The notes: a model not told the origin generated them from the letters alone. 64,000 bases of DNA from Paenibacillus aestuarii (GCF_027789125.1 NZ_JAQFVF010000089.1:186001-250000); one strand, 5' to 3'. Shown: positions 10,701-19,227, counted from the first letter of the stretch. Translations and numbers: made by a program.

Positions 10701-11305
10701 GCTGAGCGCAAATAAGCCGATTTCGGAATCTGCTCCGCCAGCAGTGTCAAATAATCCTCGCCGTCCAAATACTGCCGGGCCAGCACATTTTCAAACTCGC
10801 GGTAAATGAGCCGGATATCGTGCATTTTCTCACGCAGCAGGCCGCTTTCACCAAGCGACGCGACGCGTTTGGCATCGTGTTCATCCAATTGCTCAGCCGA
10901 TAAGCAATAACGTTTGAACTCTGTGAAAAGCTGGTTCAACCGATCGATAAAGCCCATTTGCTCGGCAGAATGGCCAAATATGCGGAGCTGATCCTTATGT
11001 TTATGTAAAATGCTCGTCAGGAGCAGTTTTTTGCCTGTTTCATCAATGGGGAGGCGGGCCGTCCCGCCTTCTTCCTGCATCACGCGCCAAGCTAAACGGT
11101 GGAAGCTGAGCACCTGCGCCCGAATCATCCCGCTGATCTGCGGGTCGGATACGATCGCATGTTCTGCCTGAAACGTCGCTTGCTCCGGAACCAGCAGAAT
11201 AAGCGGAGCTCCTTCTGGCTCAGCCGCCAAACGCTGTTTCATTTCCTCCATACAGCGCATGCTTTTTCCGCTGCCGGCTCTGCCTAATATGAATCGAATC
11301 GTCAT
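7778..11305 (-). CDS. addB: AddB, ATP-dependent nuclease subunit B
   Basis: Second subunit of AddAB, with an inactive helicase-like fold, a nuclease domain and an iron-sulfur cluster; it forms the complex with AddA. The 1175 residues match the family. A P-loop GRAGSGKS lies at residues 8-15. The C-terminal part has the nuclease motif VIDYKSS. The cluster cysteines are visible as one Cys in YVACPFSH and three in CLHCSYRSVC, the arrangement known for AddB. The start ATG at 11305 has AGGAGG about 8 bases upstream. It is the first gene of the addB-addA-sbcD-sbcC operon. Confidence 0.96.
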   Translation of the reverse strand: MTIRFILGRAGSGKSMRCMEEMKQRLAAEPEGAPLILLVPEQATFQAEHAIVSDPQISGMIRAQVLSFHRLAWRVMQEEGGTARLPIDETGKKLLLTSILHKHKDQLRIFGHSAEQMGFIDRLNQLFTEFKRYCLSAEQLDEHDAKRVASLGESGLLREKMHDIRLIYREFENVLARQYLDGEDYLTLLAEQIPKSAYLRSASIWIDGFHGFTPQEFAVLAGLFATCKDVTITLCLNRALEAVDVPDELDLFHPTAKTMVRLQEMVWQLGLAPAEVVQLASGEAQRFHASPALAYLERMFERRIGGSAKPYEPAAGEKLSDQVVVQEAVHRRAEVEGAVRDMLQLVREHGVRWRDIAIMVRNMEGYQDLLKAVLTDYDIPHFFDQKRTVLHHPLVEFIRSALEVVQHNWHYDAVFRCVKTDLLLPATTAADRHLMDKLENYVLAFGIQGYRWTDGKPWAYKFRANLEQAEEQLQEHSEALEQLNVAKAWIVRPLQAFGQRLQKAGTVKNQVEALYELLMDVQAPEQLELWSQTALQEGKPEKAREHGQMWNNVMDMLDQLVETMGEDRLSLELFTGLIETGMESMKLGLVPPSMDQLLIGSMDRTRSSGIRYAYILGVNDGVIPAQMDEKGVLTEAEREVLTDSGLPMADGSRRKLLDEQFIVYTSLTVPGKRLWLSYPLADEEGKSLLPSELIKQIRHLFPGTGQTLLLAEPANDSPEAEQSVYIAHPSQAISYLAVRMKHWMLGGRMADLWWETYNWYAEQPDWRMKLQAVASALQYTNKESALSQGTSKRLYGQHLRASVSRMEKYVACPFSHFLSHGLKLQERRVYRLDAPDIGQLFHAALNQFVQKLQQDQLDWGALSAEACMERSAQVVDELAPRLQGEILLSSSRYAYIARKLKQVVGRAAIVLGEHAKRGQFHPLGLEIDFGPGKELPPLRFELDNGCTMEIIGRIDRVDRADGEQGVLLRVIDYKSSQTSLQLSEVYYGLSLQMLTYLDVIITHAEQWLGIPAKPAGVLYFHVHNPMLQQKNAMDPAEVDKELRKRYKMKGLITADADVAGLMDEQLTHAAGHSQLIPVALKKDGTFYSSSSVATEEQWDTLRKYVRKQVKQIGTGITDGHVDIAPYRLGKKSACLHCSYRSVCQFDPLFEGNEPQVWKQRGKEQIWAEMEQETAR

Positions 11306-11340
11306 GCAGGTCCTCCTTCATTCTATGTAGTCATCCTCTT

Positions 11341-11346
11341 ATTCTA
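11341..11346 (-). promoter_or_regulatory. Extended -10 promoter candidate for addB
   Basis: On the minus strand the sequence TGATAGAAT is an extended -10 (TGnTAGAAT) about 35 bases before the addB start codon. The -35 region at 17 bp spacing is poor, as is common with extended -10 promoters. It lies downstream of the citrate synthase terminator. Confidence 0.45.
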
Positions 11347-11406
11347 TCATACTTTTACTAGAAAAGAGGTGTGGCAGATGATGGTGCTCCACATTCACGC
11401 AACGAT

Positions 11407-11447
11407 AAAAAAGGCCCTCCGTCCATTCCTCGACGAAAGAGCCTTTT
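11407..11447 (-). terminator. Rho-independent terminator of citrate synthase gene
   Basis: On the minus strand AAAGGCTCT pairs with AGGGCCTTT (one G-U pair) across a roughly 19-base loop, followed by a T run. It begins 5 bases after the citrate synthase stop codon and separates that gene from addB. Confidence 0.7.
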
Positions 11448-11451
11448 ACAC

Positions 11452-12558
11452 CTAAACTTCTGCCGTTTCCGGCATGGCACCAATATAAATCGACTGCGGC
11501 CTGAAAATCCGATTGCATCCGGCTTGCTCCAGCAAATGCGCCGTCCATCCTACCATCCGGCTCACTGTAAACGTCGGGGTAAAAAGTGCCGATGGCATAT
11601 TTACCGCCCGCAAAACAGCCGCCGCATAAAACTCCACATTCGTATAAAGCTTCCTGCCAGGTTTGTATTCATCCAATAGGCGAGTAGCTAACGACTCCAC
11701 GTACACCGCAAGCTCAAACCATGCATCATCGGCCGATAGCCGGATGATCATCTCCCGCAGCGCTTCCGCCCGGGGATCAAACGTTTTATAGACGCGATGT
11801 CCGAAGCCCATTAAGCGTTGTCCTTCATCCAAACGCTGCCGCAGCCAGCCTTCCGCTCTTTCTTTGGTCGCGATGGCATCCAGCATATGGACAACTTCCG
11901 ATGGCGCGCCCCCATGCAGCGGGCCTTTCATCGCACCGATCGCTGCGCACAGCGCTGAAGCCATATCCGACTGCGTCGAAAGCACGACTCGTCCGGCAAA
12001 AGTAGACGCATTCATCCCATGCTCCATCGCTAGTATGAAATAAGCAGTCAAAGCTTTCACATGCGCAGGCAGCGGCACCTCACCGGTTAACATGAACAAA
12101 TAATTGGCCACATGGCCCAATTGCGGATTGGGCTCAACCGGCTCTAGCCCAGCAGAACGCCTGTAGCGATAGGCAATGATCGACGGCACCAGTGCCGTGT
12201 AGCGCAAAGCTCCTTCCAACGAAGGTGACCACGTCCCCCGATTCGTTTCTTCTGCAGCTGAGATCGCTGTCCGCAGCACACTCATCATCTCGAATTCTTG
12301 CGGAAGCAAATCGATCACCGCTTTAACTTCAGCCGGCAAAGCACGCAAACCTGACCATTTAACACAAAAGTCAACCAACTGCTCCTCCGTAGGCAACTGA
12401 CCGTACCACAATAAATAGGCAGCTTCCTCATAACTCAATTCCAAAGCCAACCGCTTAGCCTCGTAACCGCGATAAATCAAAAGCCCCTTTTCCCCATCCA
12501 CCATAGACAACTCCGTCTCCGCAGCGACAATTCCTTCCAAACCCGTTACAGATGCCAT
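11452..12558 (-). CDS. Citrate synthase (short, CitA/MmgD-like)
   Basis: Condenses oxaloacetate with acetyl-CoA (or propionyl-CoA in methylcitrate variants) in the cytoplasm. The 368 residues are typical of short Gram-positive citrate synthases. Family motifs are GPLHGGAPSEVV and GFGHRVYKTFDPRA, which carry the catalytic histidines, and the ...FDPRA region of the substrate site. The N-terminus GLEGIVAAETELS...GLLIYRGY resembles B. subtilis CitA. Sequence alone does not separate the main, minor and methylcitrate types, so no symbol is given. AGGGGAGG precedes the ATG. The gene is monocistronic: it has its own terminator downstream and the repeat-rich region upstream. Confidence 0.9.
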   Translation of the reverse strand: MASVTGLEGIVAAETELSMVDGEKGLLIYRGYEAKRLALELSYEEAAYLLWYGQLPTEEQLVDFCVKWSGLRALPAEVKAVIDLLPQEFEMMSVLRTAISAAEETNRGTWSPSLEGALRYTALVPSIIAYRYRRSAGLEPVEPNPQLGHVANYLFMLTGEVPLPAHVKALTAYFILAMEHGMNASTFAGRVVLSTQSDMASALCAAIGAMKGPLHGGAPSEVVHMLDAIATKERAEGWLRQRLDEGQRLMGFGHRVYKTFDPRAEALREMIIRLSADDAWFELAVYVESLATRLLDEYKPGRKLYTNVEFYAAAVLRAVNMPSALFTPTFTVSRMVGWTAHLLEQAGCNRIFRPQSIYIGAMPETAEV

Positions 12559-12795
12559 CGTGACGCCTCCCCTTCATGTTAAAAAGTTTTTTGATCATTT
12601 CCTTCATCTTACACATCGCTTACAAATGGAGCCAATTCGAGTTTTTTGGCATACCGATAAATAAAAGTGTATTCAAAAATTTTATCAATCAGAAAATTTT
12701 ATCAACATGATATATTCTTATCTGTCCGCGTTTCCGTTCGTACACCCTGCTCCTAGGGCTGCTCGAGGTGTATATGCCTACCCCGTCTTTCTAAT
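12559..12795. other. Citrate synthase upstream region with 17-bp-period direct repeat
   Basis: This AT-rich leader contains the 13-base direct repeat AAAATTTTATCAA at 12676-12688 and 12693-12705. Read on the minus strand, the second copy supplies a TTGATA -35 candidate. A sequence resembling half of a CcpA cre site (TGTAAGCG) is also present, but its other half does not match. No ORF of note was seen. Confidence 0.3.
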
Positions 12796-13985
12796 TACTA
12801 TCCTCTTGGCTCAGATTGAAAAAAAATTTCTATAGAGCACTCGCTCGTCTGACTCTCACTTCACTATCCCATTGACTCAGATGGAATTCCTCTTCCTGAG
12901 CGAAGGGGATAGTGATTAGATACGGATGATCGCGGTGATACACTCCCCAACACGCTCTTCTGACCACTATCCCATTGACTCAGATTGAATAAAAATTCTT
13001 ATGGAACACTCGCCCGTCTGACTCTCTCTTCACTATCCCATTGACTCAGTTGAAATTCCTCTTCCTGAGCGAAAGGGATAGTGATTAGATACGGACGATC
13101 GCGGTGATACACTCCCTAACCCGCTCTTCTGACCACTATCCCTTTGACTCAGATTGAAAAAAATTTCTATGGAGCACTCGCCCGTCTGACTCACTCTTCA
13201 CTATCCCATTGACTCAGATGGAATTCCTCTTCCTGAGCGAAGGGGATAGTGATTAGATACGGATGATCGCGGTGATGATATACTCCCCACCCCGCTCTTC
13301 TGACCAATATCCCATTGACTCAGATTGAAAAAAATTTCTATAGAGCACTCGCTCGTCTGACTCTCTCTTCACTATCCCATTGACTCAGATGGAATTCCTC
13401 TTCCTGAGCGAAGGGGATAGTGATTAGATACGGATGATCGCAGTGATATAATCCCCACCCCGCTCTTCTGTCCACTATCCCTTTGACTCAGAATGAAAAA
13501 AAATTCTTATAGAGCACTCCCCAGCCTGACTCACTATTCACAATCCCATTGACTCAGATGGAATTCCTCTTCCTGAGCGAAGGGGATAGTGATTAGATAC
13601 GGATGATCGCGGTGATATACTCCCCACCCCGCTCTTCTGACCAATATCCCATTGACTCAGATTGAAAAAAATTTCTATAGAGCACTCGCCCGTCTGACTC
13701 ACTCTTCACTATCCCATTGACTCAGATGGAATTCCTCTTCCTGAGCGAAGGGGATAGTGATTAGATACGGATGATCGCGGTGATATAATCCCCACTCCGC
13801 TCTTCTGTCCACTATCCCATCTGTCCAGTTTGAACTCCTGTTCTGAGAGAAAGGGATAGTGATAGATACGGCTGCTCTCAGTGCTACTCTACCTAACATG
13901 CCGTAGCTTGAGGGCTTCAGGCGCCGTGAGTGCAGTATGCAACGATTGGACACTATTTTTTCTGAGCTAAGGGGATAGTGGTCAG
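12796..13985. repeat. Tandem array of ~169-bp hairpin-containing repeat units
   Basis: A core motif, CACTATCCCaTTGACTCAG, recurs in a strict alternation. Type A copies (followed by AT-rich sequence) start at about 12796, 12964, 13134, 13304, 13473 and 13642. Type B copies start at 12862, 13031, 13199, 13370, 13539 and 13707, with degenerate copies at 13810 and about 13950. A-to-B spacing is 65-67 bp and B-to-A is 102-105 bp, giving a 168-171 bp period. Each B copy is followed after about 14 bases by its imperfect inverse (CCTGAGcgaagGGGATAGTG), forming a hairpin with a GGAATTCC-containing loop. Copies are about 90 percent alike by eye. There is no CRISPR-like spacer variation and no transposase. 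Function unknown. Confidence 0.9.
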
Positions 13986-14037
13986 AGGATACAGACGTGG
14001 ATACAGATGGGAGGGGTATGCATAGGAGCAGTATCGT

Positions 14038-14079
14038 AAAAAAAAGGTTAAGCAGACCCGGGGTCTGCTTAACCTTTTG
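14038..14079 (-). terminator. Strong Rho-independent terminator of the rRNA methyltransferase gene
   Basis: A 16-17 bp nearly perfect stem (AAAAGGTTAAGCAGACC with its complement) has a very short loop. On the minus strand eight T follow. It lies 7 bases after the stop at 14086. The A/T flanks could also allow termination on the plus strand. Confidence 0.85.
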
Positions 14080-14085
14080 AATACA

Positions 14086-15453
14086 CTATTTGCTGCGGAC
14101 TTCAAAAATCGCAAATTTCAAGTAATGCCCCTCGTCAACGCCCAAAATCCGGGGATGATCCATTCCTGCCCCGCGGAAGTCGACTAGACGGAGAATTTTT
14201 CCTGCATCGGTTGCCGCTGCGTGGATGGTCTCCAGGAAAAGCTCAGGACGCATATGGTACGAGCAGCTGGCGGTGACCAAGTACCCGCCTTCGTTAACAA
14301 GCTTCATGCCGTGCAGGTTAATGTCTTTGTAGCCGCGGCAGGCGCCTTCGACGGCACTTTTGGTTTTGGCGAAAGCCGGAGGATCCAAAATGACGACGTC
14401 CCAGGTGCGGCCGCCGCTTACGGGCTTCGACGTATCGACTTTACCCTGCGCCACGTTCGCAGAGGCTCGAAGCTTACGCTCATCCAAACCCTTCACTTGT
14501 TGACGTAAGTAATCAAAAGCATCGGCCACAACAAATTCGACGCGATCTTCAAATCCGTTCAACTGGATATTTGTGCGGGCGCTCTCGATCGCGTGCTCGG
14601 AAATATCGAGACAGGTCACTTTTTTGGCACCATATTTGCAAGCATTGAGTGTAAAACTTCCAGTATGGGAAAAGCATTCCAGCACAGTGGCACCATCCCA
14701 GTAAGGGAACGCGACGACTTTTCCGTTAGCATTGACCGGTAAGGTTTGGCTAATACCGCCTTCCTCGACTTGCTGCAGGGCGATTCCGCTGCGATGGCCC
14801 CAGCCTGTCATTAAAGGCGCGATGGCCGCCCGGTTTTCCCGTTGGTCGAAGAAATAGCCGGTTTTTTGCCCTTCTTCGATATCCACTTTGATGCGCAGAC
14901 CGTTCTCCAGAATGTCGACATGCTTTGGACATGTGCCGTAAAGGAGCCCCTTCGTTTGCTGCAAGCCTTCCAGCTCGCGCACGGGCACATCGCTTCGCTC
15001 ATAGATGCCCGCCGGGTTCATGACCTGCACAAGGGCGTCCACGATTTGCTGTCTGCAGCGGTCCATGCCCAAAGTGAGCAGTTGAACAACGAGAATGTCG
15101 GCGAATTTATCGACAATTAAGCCCGGCAAAAAATCCGCTTCGCCATAGACGAGCCTGTACGACTCCGCGTCCGCCAGGAAACGTTTGCGGTGCTGCAAGC
15201 ATTTGGTGAAGCGTTCAACGAATACGTCCGTCGTTAAAGCTTCAACCGGCTGGTAGGCTACGATTCGAACTGTAATTTGCGACAACTCATTGTAATAGCC
15301 CGTCCCCAAATACTGGCCCAGATGGTTGTGAACCGGAACAAGCGCCCCGGGCTCGATCTCACCGTCGACTCTTTCGATTTCACTGCGGTACACCCAAGGA
15401 TGGCCTTGCTCCAAACGAGGTTTCCTTTTTTTATGTAAAATAACTGCTGCCAT
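14086..15453 (-). CDS. Class I SAM-dependent rRNA cytosine methyltransferase (RlmI/YwbD-like)
   Basis: Probable 23S rRNA 5-methylcytosine methyltransferase. The N-terminal ~70 residues (KKRKPRLEQGHPWVYRSEI...) look like the PUA domain of the RlmI/YwbD family. The Rossmann methyltransferase follows, with VLECFSHTGSFTLNA as the SAM-binding loop, VTCLDISEHAIE, and the catalytic-region motif VILDPPAFAK. At 455 residues it exceeds the usual ~390-400; the surplus seems to be a loop around residues 215-255. AAGGAAGG lies about 9 bases before the ATG. It is transcribed alone, divergent from the Na/Pi family gene. A B. subtilis ywbD orthologue is likely but unproven. Confidence 0.85.
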   Translation of the reverse strand: MAAVILHKKRKPRLEQGHPWVYRSEIERVDGEIEPGALVPVHNHLGQYLGTGYYNELSQITVRIVAYQPVEALTTDVFVERFTKCLQHRKRFLADAESYRLVYGEADFLPGLIVDKFADILVVQLLTLGMDRCRQQIVDALVQVMNPAGIYERSDVPVRELEGLQQTKGLLYGTCPKHVDILENGLRIKVDIEEGQKTGYFFDQRENRAAIAPLMTGWGHRSGIALQQVEEGGISQTLPVNANGKVVAFPYWDGATVLECFSHTGSFTLNACKYGAKKVTCLDISEHAIESARTNIQLNGFEDRVEFVVADAFDYLRQQVKGLDERKLRASANVAQGKVDTSKPVSGGRTWDVVILDPPAFAKTKSAVEGACRGYKDINLHGMKLVNEGGYLVTASCSYHMRPELFLETIHAAATDAGKILRLVDFRGAGMDHPRILGVDEGHYLKFAIFEVRSK

Positions 15454-15580
15454 ATGTATGCTGCCTTCCTTTTCGTGAAGCTGATCTTTCTCTTTCCCGG
15501 CTTGTCATGCTTGTCTCGACGTACACATATATATGTCTTTATAACAAAAAATGACTGTTTCCGAAGGAGAAGCGCTTCGC

Positions 15581-16585
15581 ATGATGACTACGATTATACT
15601 GCCTGTACTCACAGGCTTAGCCTTATTTCTGTTTGGCATGAAGCTGATGGAAACCGCGCTTCAGCACTGGGCCGGCGCCAGCCTCCAGCTGTGGCTGGAG
15701 CGGTTTACCCGCACGCCGGTACACGGCCTCGCCACCGGCACGGTGCTCACAGCGGTGCTCCAAAGCAGCACCGCTATCACGGTGATCGCCATCGGCCTTG
15801 TCGGCGCTGGCGTGCTGACGTTCCCGAGAACGCTCGGCGTCATTCTCGGGGCGAATATCGGCACGTGCCTAACGACCGAGCTGATCGGACTCAGCATCGG
15901 TCATCTTGGCGTGCCGCTGCTCCTTGCCAGCTCGGCTGTATGGCTCGCGAGCTGGTGGGCCGGGCCCCTGCCACCGCAAGCGCAGGGGACGGATGCAAGC
16001 CGATCCGCACACACCGATGGCGGTCGGGGCTGGCTGCGCAGCGTGCGCTTCGGCTCGCTCGCTGTGGCGGGCTTTGCTCTCGTGCTGCTCGGCATCGAGA
16101 TCATGCAGACCATCGGGCCTGCGCTGCAGACCCGTGGGCTGTTCGCTTGGTTCGTGAACCAAGCGAAGGTCAGCCTGCTCTGGGGCGTCATCGCAGGCGC
16201 TGCAGTGACCGCGCTCGTGCACAGCAGCGCGGCCGTTATCGCGATGGCCATGGGCCTCGCGAGCATCCAAGGCATTCCCGTCGAGCTAGGCGTCGCCATC
16301 ACCATCGGGGCCAATGTCGGCACCTGTGTGACGGCACTGATCGCCGGGATCGGCGGCACACGCGCCAGTCAATATGTCGCCTGGTCGCACATCCTGCTCA
16401 ATGTCGGAGGGGCGATCCTATTTTACCCGTTCATGCACCAGCTCGTCCAAATCTCATCCATGCTCGCGGGGGGAGCTTCGGAACAAATTGCCCGCGCGCA
16501 AACGGTTTTCAACGTCGTCAGCTCATTATTGGCTTTGCCCTTTTGCTATCTAAAAATATGGGAGCGCCTGGAATTCCGCAATTAA
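15581..16585 (+). CDS. Na/Pi-cotransporter family membrane protein
   Basis: Integral membrane protein of the NptA/PhoU-linked Na/Pi cotransporter family (PF02690), likely taking up phosphate or another anion with sodium. It has about eight hydrophobic segments. The family's inverted-repeat motifs are both visible: TAVLQSSTAITVIAIGLV in the first half and TALVHSSAAVIAMAMG in the second, each with the QSS/HSS signature and a following GANIGTC/GANVGTC loop. The C-terminal PhoU-like domain of many relatives is absent, so at 334 residues this is the short form. The ATG at 15581 follows AAGGAGA; the in-frame ATG at 15551 has no ribosome site. It converges on the Nudix gene with only 9 bp between. 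Confidence 0.85.
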   Translation: MMTTIILPVLTGLALFLFGMKLMETALQHWAGASLQLWLERFTRTPVHGLATGTVLTAVLQSSTAITVIAIGLVGAGVLTFPRTLGVILGANIGTCLTTELIGLSIGHLGVPLLLASSAVWLASWWAGPLPPQAQGTDASRSAHTDGGRGWLRSVRFGSLAVAGFALVLLGIEIMQTIGPALQTRGLFAWFVNQAKVSLLWGVIAGAAVTALVHSSAAVIAMAMGLASIQGIPVELGVAITIGANVGTCVTALIAGIGGTRASQYVAWSHILLNVGGAILFYPFMHQLVQISSMLAGGASEQIARAQTVFNVVSSLLALPFCYLKIWERLEFRN

Positions 16586-16594
16586 GCTTGCAGC

Positions 16595-17020
16595 TTATAC
16601 CTCAATGCCAAGCTTACGCAGCCCTTTGCTCAATACGCTATTGTTGTTATCATAGCCGGATTCAAGCTGCTGGCGCCAAGCTTCCAACGGTTCGAGCCAC
16701 TCGACGCCGCGAATTTCCTCGACCTGTGCCTGTAGTGTACCGCTTGCGGCTTCTACCAAATAATAATGCACTTCTTTATCCACGATGCCGTGAGTCGGAT
16801 TATTGTACTGGTACGCAATGATTTCAATGGAATCGACGATTCGGCCAACAATTCCGGTTTCTTCCAAAATTTCACGAAGCGCTGTTTGCTCAACCGTCTC
16901 GCCGGGCTCCATTTTGCCTTTGGCCAGCGTAATTTTACCGTATCGATCCTGAATCAATTGCACTTGTAATTGGCCGTCTTGCTTTCGAAATACGACCCCA
17001 CCTGCTGAAAGTTCTTTCAT
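16595..17020 (-). CDS. Nudix hydrolase
   Basis: Pyrophosphohydrolase of the Nudix fold, 141 residues. The Nudix box is complete: GKMEPGETVEQTALREILEETGI, given here only for its key residues G, E, R-E and E-E-x-G (about residues 36-58). The N-terminus KELSAGGVVFRK is typical of MutT/Ap4A-type members. The substrate cannot be told from sequence. GGGGGA precedes the ATG. It is downstream of mtaB on the same strand, 93 bp away, with an imperfect hairpin in the gap. Confidence 0.9.
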   Translation of the reverse strand: MKELSAGGVVFRKQDGQLQVQLIQDRYGKITLAKGKMEPGETVEQTALREILEETGIVGRIVDSIEIIAYQYNNPTHGIVDKEVHYYLVEAASGTLQAQVEEIRGVEWLEPLEAWRQQLESGYDNNNSVLSKGLRKLGIEV

Positions 17021-17059
17021 TTGAAATCCCCCTGGTCTCCAAATTCATCGTCCCACGAC

Positions 17060-17103
17060 GAAGAAGAGGATGTCACCCCACCTGCGGGCGGAAGTGAAAT
17101 CCT
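17060..17103 (-). terminator. Possible hairpin terminator after mtaB
   Basis: On the minus strand GAGGAT...ATCCTC encloses further complementary stretches (CAC/GTG and GCC/GGC), followed only by TTCTTC. The weak U tract makes this a partial terminator at best. Confidence 0.35.
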
Positions 17104-17113
17104 CAGCTAGTTG

Positions 17114-18454
17114 TTACAAATTCGCAGCTTGCGCAGGCTCCATCACGCGGACTAATTGTCCTTTGCTCTCATTCACGCCTGCTTCCGTCACCTTCACACG
17201 GCATAGCTGACCGATCATGTCCTCGGATCCTTCGAATACGAGCTGCAAATAGTTATCGGAATACCCCATGTACAAGCCGCTATTCGGCGCACCTTTGTGG
17301 GCGCTTTCCGGGATCACTTCAAGCACTTGGCCGACAAATTTTTGCGCGTAGGCAAGCTGCATTTTTTCCGACAAATCGATCAACTCATGCACGCGGGCAT
17401 TTTTGATCTCCTCATCAATTTGATCTTCCATCCGCGCCGCAGGCGTACCTGTCCGCTTGGAATAAGGGAAGACGTGCATTTCGGAGAATTGCATCCGCTC
17501 CATGAACGCATAACCGTTGCGGAACATTTCTTCCGTTTCGCCTGGGAACCCAACGATAACGTCTGTCGTAATTGCCACGTCCGGCATGATTTCGTGCAAA
17601 CGTTCGATTTTGCGGGCGAACTCTTCCGTCGTATATTTTCTGCGCATACGCGCCAACACCCGATCGTCCCCCGCTTGCAGCGGGATATGGAGATGGCGGC
17701 ACATTTTATCCGACTTCTGCAGCACTTCGATCACTTCATCGGTAATCTGGCTCGCTTCGATGGAGCTGATCCGAATGCGCTGCAAACCTTCAACTTTGTC
17801 CAAGTCCCACAGCAGCTTAGCCAAGCTGTAATCCTCAATATCCTCGCCATAACCGCCGGTATGAATACCTGTCAGGACAATTTCCTGGTAGCCCGCTGCT
17901 ACCAGCTGCTTCGCTTGCGCGATAACGCTTTGCGGTTCACGGCTGCGCATCAAGCCGCGCGACCAAGGAATAATGCAGAACGTGCAAAAGTTGTTGCAGC
18001 CTTCCTGGATTTTCAAGAATGCTCTTGTGCGATCAGCAAAATCCGGCACATCCAGCTCTTCGAATTGGCGTGTTTTCATAATGTTGCGCACCGCATTAAT
18101 CGGCTGACGGTCTTGCTCCAGTTGTTTCACGAGTGGAACAATCTTCTCCCGGTCCTGTGTCCCGATGACCATATCGACACCAGGGATCGCCAAAAGTTCC
18201 GCAGGCGATGTTTGCGCATAGCAGCCTGTGACGGCTACGATCGCTTCCGGATTGCGGCGGATCGCCCGACGGATCATTTGCCGGCTTTTTTTATCACCTG
18301 TATTGGTAACTGTACATGTATTGACGACATACACATCAGCCGTTTGCTCAAAGTCAACTTGCTCATAACCCTCATTTTTAAACAGCTGCCAAATGGCCTC
18401 TGTGTCATAAAAATTCACTTTACATCCTAACGTATGAAACGCTACTGTTGCCAT
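17114..18454 (-). CDS. mtaB: tRNA (t6A37) methylthiotransferase MtaB
   Basis: Radical-SAM methylthiotransferase that converts t6A37 to ms2t6A in tRNAs reading ANN codons. The 446 residues contain an N-terminal UPF0004 domain with its cluster cysteines (LGCKVN, NTCTVT, TGCYAQ), the radical-SAM CxxxCxxC motif in GCNNFCTFCIIPWSRG, and a C-terminal TRAM region ending near residue 435. The IIPWSRG context is typical of MtaB rather than MiaB. GGGAGG is well placed before the ATG. It follows rsmE by 5 bp, as in the conserved yqeU-yqeV pair of B. subtilis. Confidence 0.94.
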   Translation of the reverse strand: MATVAFHTLGCKVNFYDTEAIWQLFKNEGYEQVDFEQTADVYVVNTCTVTNTGDKKSRQMIRRAIRRNPEAIVAVTGCYAQTSPAELLAIPGVDMVIGTQDREKIVPLVKQLEQDRQPINAVRNIMKTRQFEELDVPDFADRTRAFLKIQEGCNNFCTFCIIPWSRGLMRSREPQSVIAQAKQLVAAGYQEIVLTGIHTGGYGEDIEDYSLAKLLWDLDKVEGLQRIRISSIEASQITDEVIEVLQKSDKMCRHLHIPLQAGDDRVLARMRRKYTTEEFARKIERLHEIMPDVAITTDVIVGFPGETEEMFRNGYAFMERMQFSEMHVFPYSKRTGTPAARMEDQIDEEIKNARVHELIDLSEKMQLAYAQKFVGQVLEVIPESAHKGAPNSGLYMGYSDNYLQLVFEGSEDMIGQLCRVKVTEAGVNESKGQLVRVMEPAQAANL

Positions 18455-18459
18455 CTTGC

Positions 18460-19227
18460 TTATCCTCCCATCTCTCCGGTTTCATAGAAAAGGCATGTGA
18501 GCCCTACCATAGCGGCAGTCTCCGTGCGTAAAATGCGTGCGCCAAGCGATACGGAACGAAATCCGGCAGCTTCCGCTTGTTCGATTTCCTGCTCCGTAAA
18601 GCCGCCTTCCGGCCCAACAGCAAGCAGCACTCGCTTGCCTGATCCAAGCTTGCCCGCTGCTGCGGCTGCCTGTATGGCCGGTCTAAGCTGCTGTCCGTCT
18701 TCCTTCTCGTAGCAGATCCAGGCCGCATCGGCCTCCTTGGCCAGCTGAAGCAGCTGCTTCCACGTATACACGGCATCGACCTGCGGGACGCGATTGCGGT
18801 GCGCCTGCTCCGCCGCTTCCTTGGCAATCTTCTGCCAGCGCTCGGTACGCTTCGCTTCTTTCTTGGCATCGTATTGAACGACTGTGCGCTCCGATAAAAA
18901 AGGGAGAAACCGGGCTGCTCCGATCTCCGTCCCCTTTTGAATGACCGTCTCCATCTTGTCGCCTTTCGGCAAACTCTGCGCCACCCAAACCTCAACAGCG
19001 GCTTCCGCAGTCATGGCCAGCTCCTCCACGACTTCCGCAATCACGCACCCTTTCTCCAGTTGCGTGATACGGACCAGCGCTTCGCGATCGACCCCATTGC
19101 TGCAGATGACCTGCTCGCCAACTTCTGCGCGCATGACGCGCTGCAAATGATGAGCATCGTCGCCTTCAATGGTGACAACGGCAGATGCTGATGTAAACTG
19201 CTCAGGCGGTAAAAAATAACGCTGCAT
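18460..19227 (-). CDS. rsmE: 16S rRNA (uracil-1498-N3)-methyltransferase RsmE
   Basis: SPOUT-fold methyltransferase that modifies U1498 of 16S rRNA. The 255 residues show a PUA-like N-terminus (EGDDAHHLQRVMR) and the C-terminal knot motifs LAVGPEGGFTEQE and SLGARILRTETA, which bind SAM. Length and motifs are normal. The ATG has only a weak AGAGAGG site upstream. It is paired with mtaB (5 bp) and lies 124 bp after the M50 protease gene. Confidence 0.94.
   Translation of the reverse strand: MQRYFLPPEQFTSASAVVTIEGDDAHHLQRVMRAEVGEQVICSNGVDREALVRITQLEKGCVIAEVVEELAMTAEAAVEVWVAQSLPKGDKMETVIQKGTEIGAARFLPFLSERTVVQYDAKKEAKRTERWQKIAKEAAEQAHRNRVPQVDAVYTWKQLLQLAKEADAAWICYEKEDGQQLRPAIQAAAAAGKLGSGKRVLLAVGPEGGFTEQEIEQAEAAGFRSVSLGARILRTETAAMVGLTCLFYETGEMGG

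Noticed and set aside
12600..12660. CcpA cre site before citrate synthase
   Set aside because: Only half of the consensus (TGTAAGCG) is present; the other half mismatches.
12862..13760. CRISPR array
   Set aside because: Units are ~169 bp and nearly identical throughout; there are no unique spacers and no cas genes.
13699..13953. 84-residue minus-strand ORF in the repeat array
   Set aside because: Most of it is translation of repeat units (ITIPFAQEEEFH-type text), with no ribosome site; other units are not open in the same way.
15526..15540. ACATATATATGT palindrome before the Na/Pi family gene
   Set aside because: A simple AT alternation expected by chance, and not placed clearly against a promoter.
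15454..16821. 455-residue plus-strand ORF
   Set aside because: Out-of-frame shadow of the Na/Pi family gene and the Nudix region; Arg/His/Cys-rich composition with no family resemblance.
17021..17109. Plus-strand acidic mini-ORF
   Set aside because: No ATG and no ribosome site; it is more simply a hairpin after mtaB.
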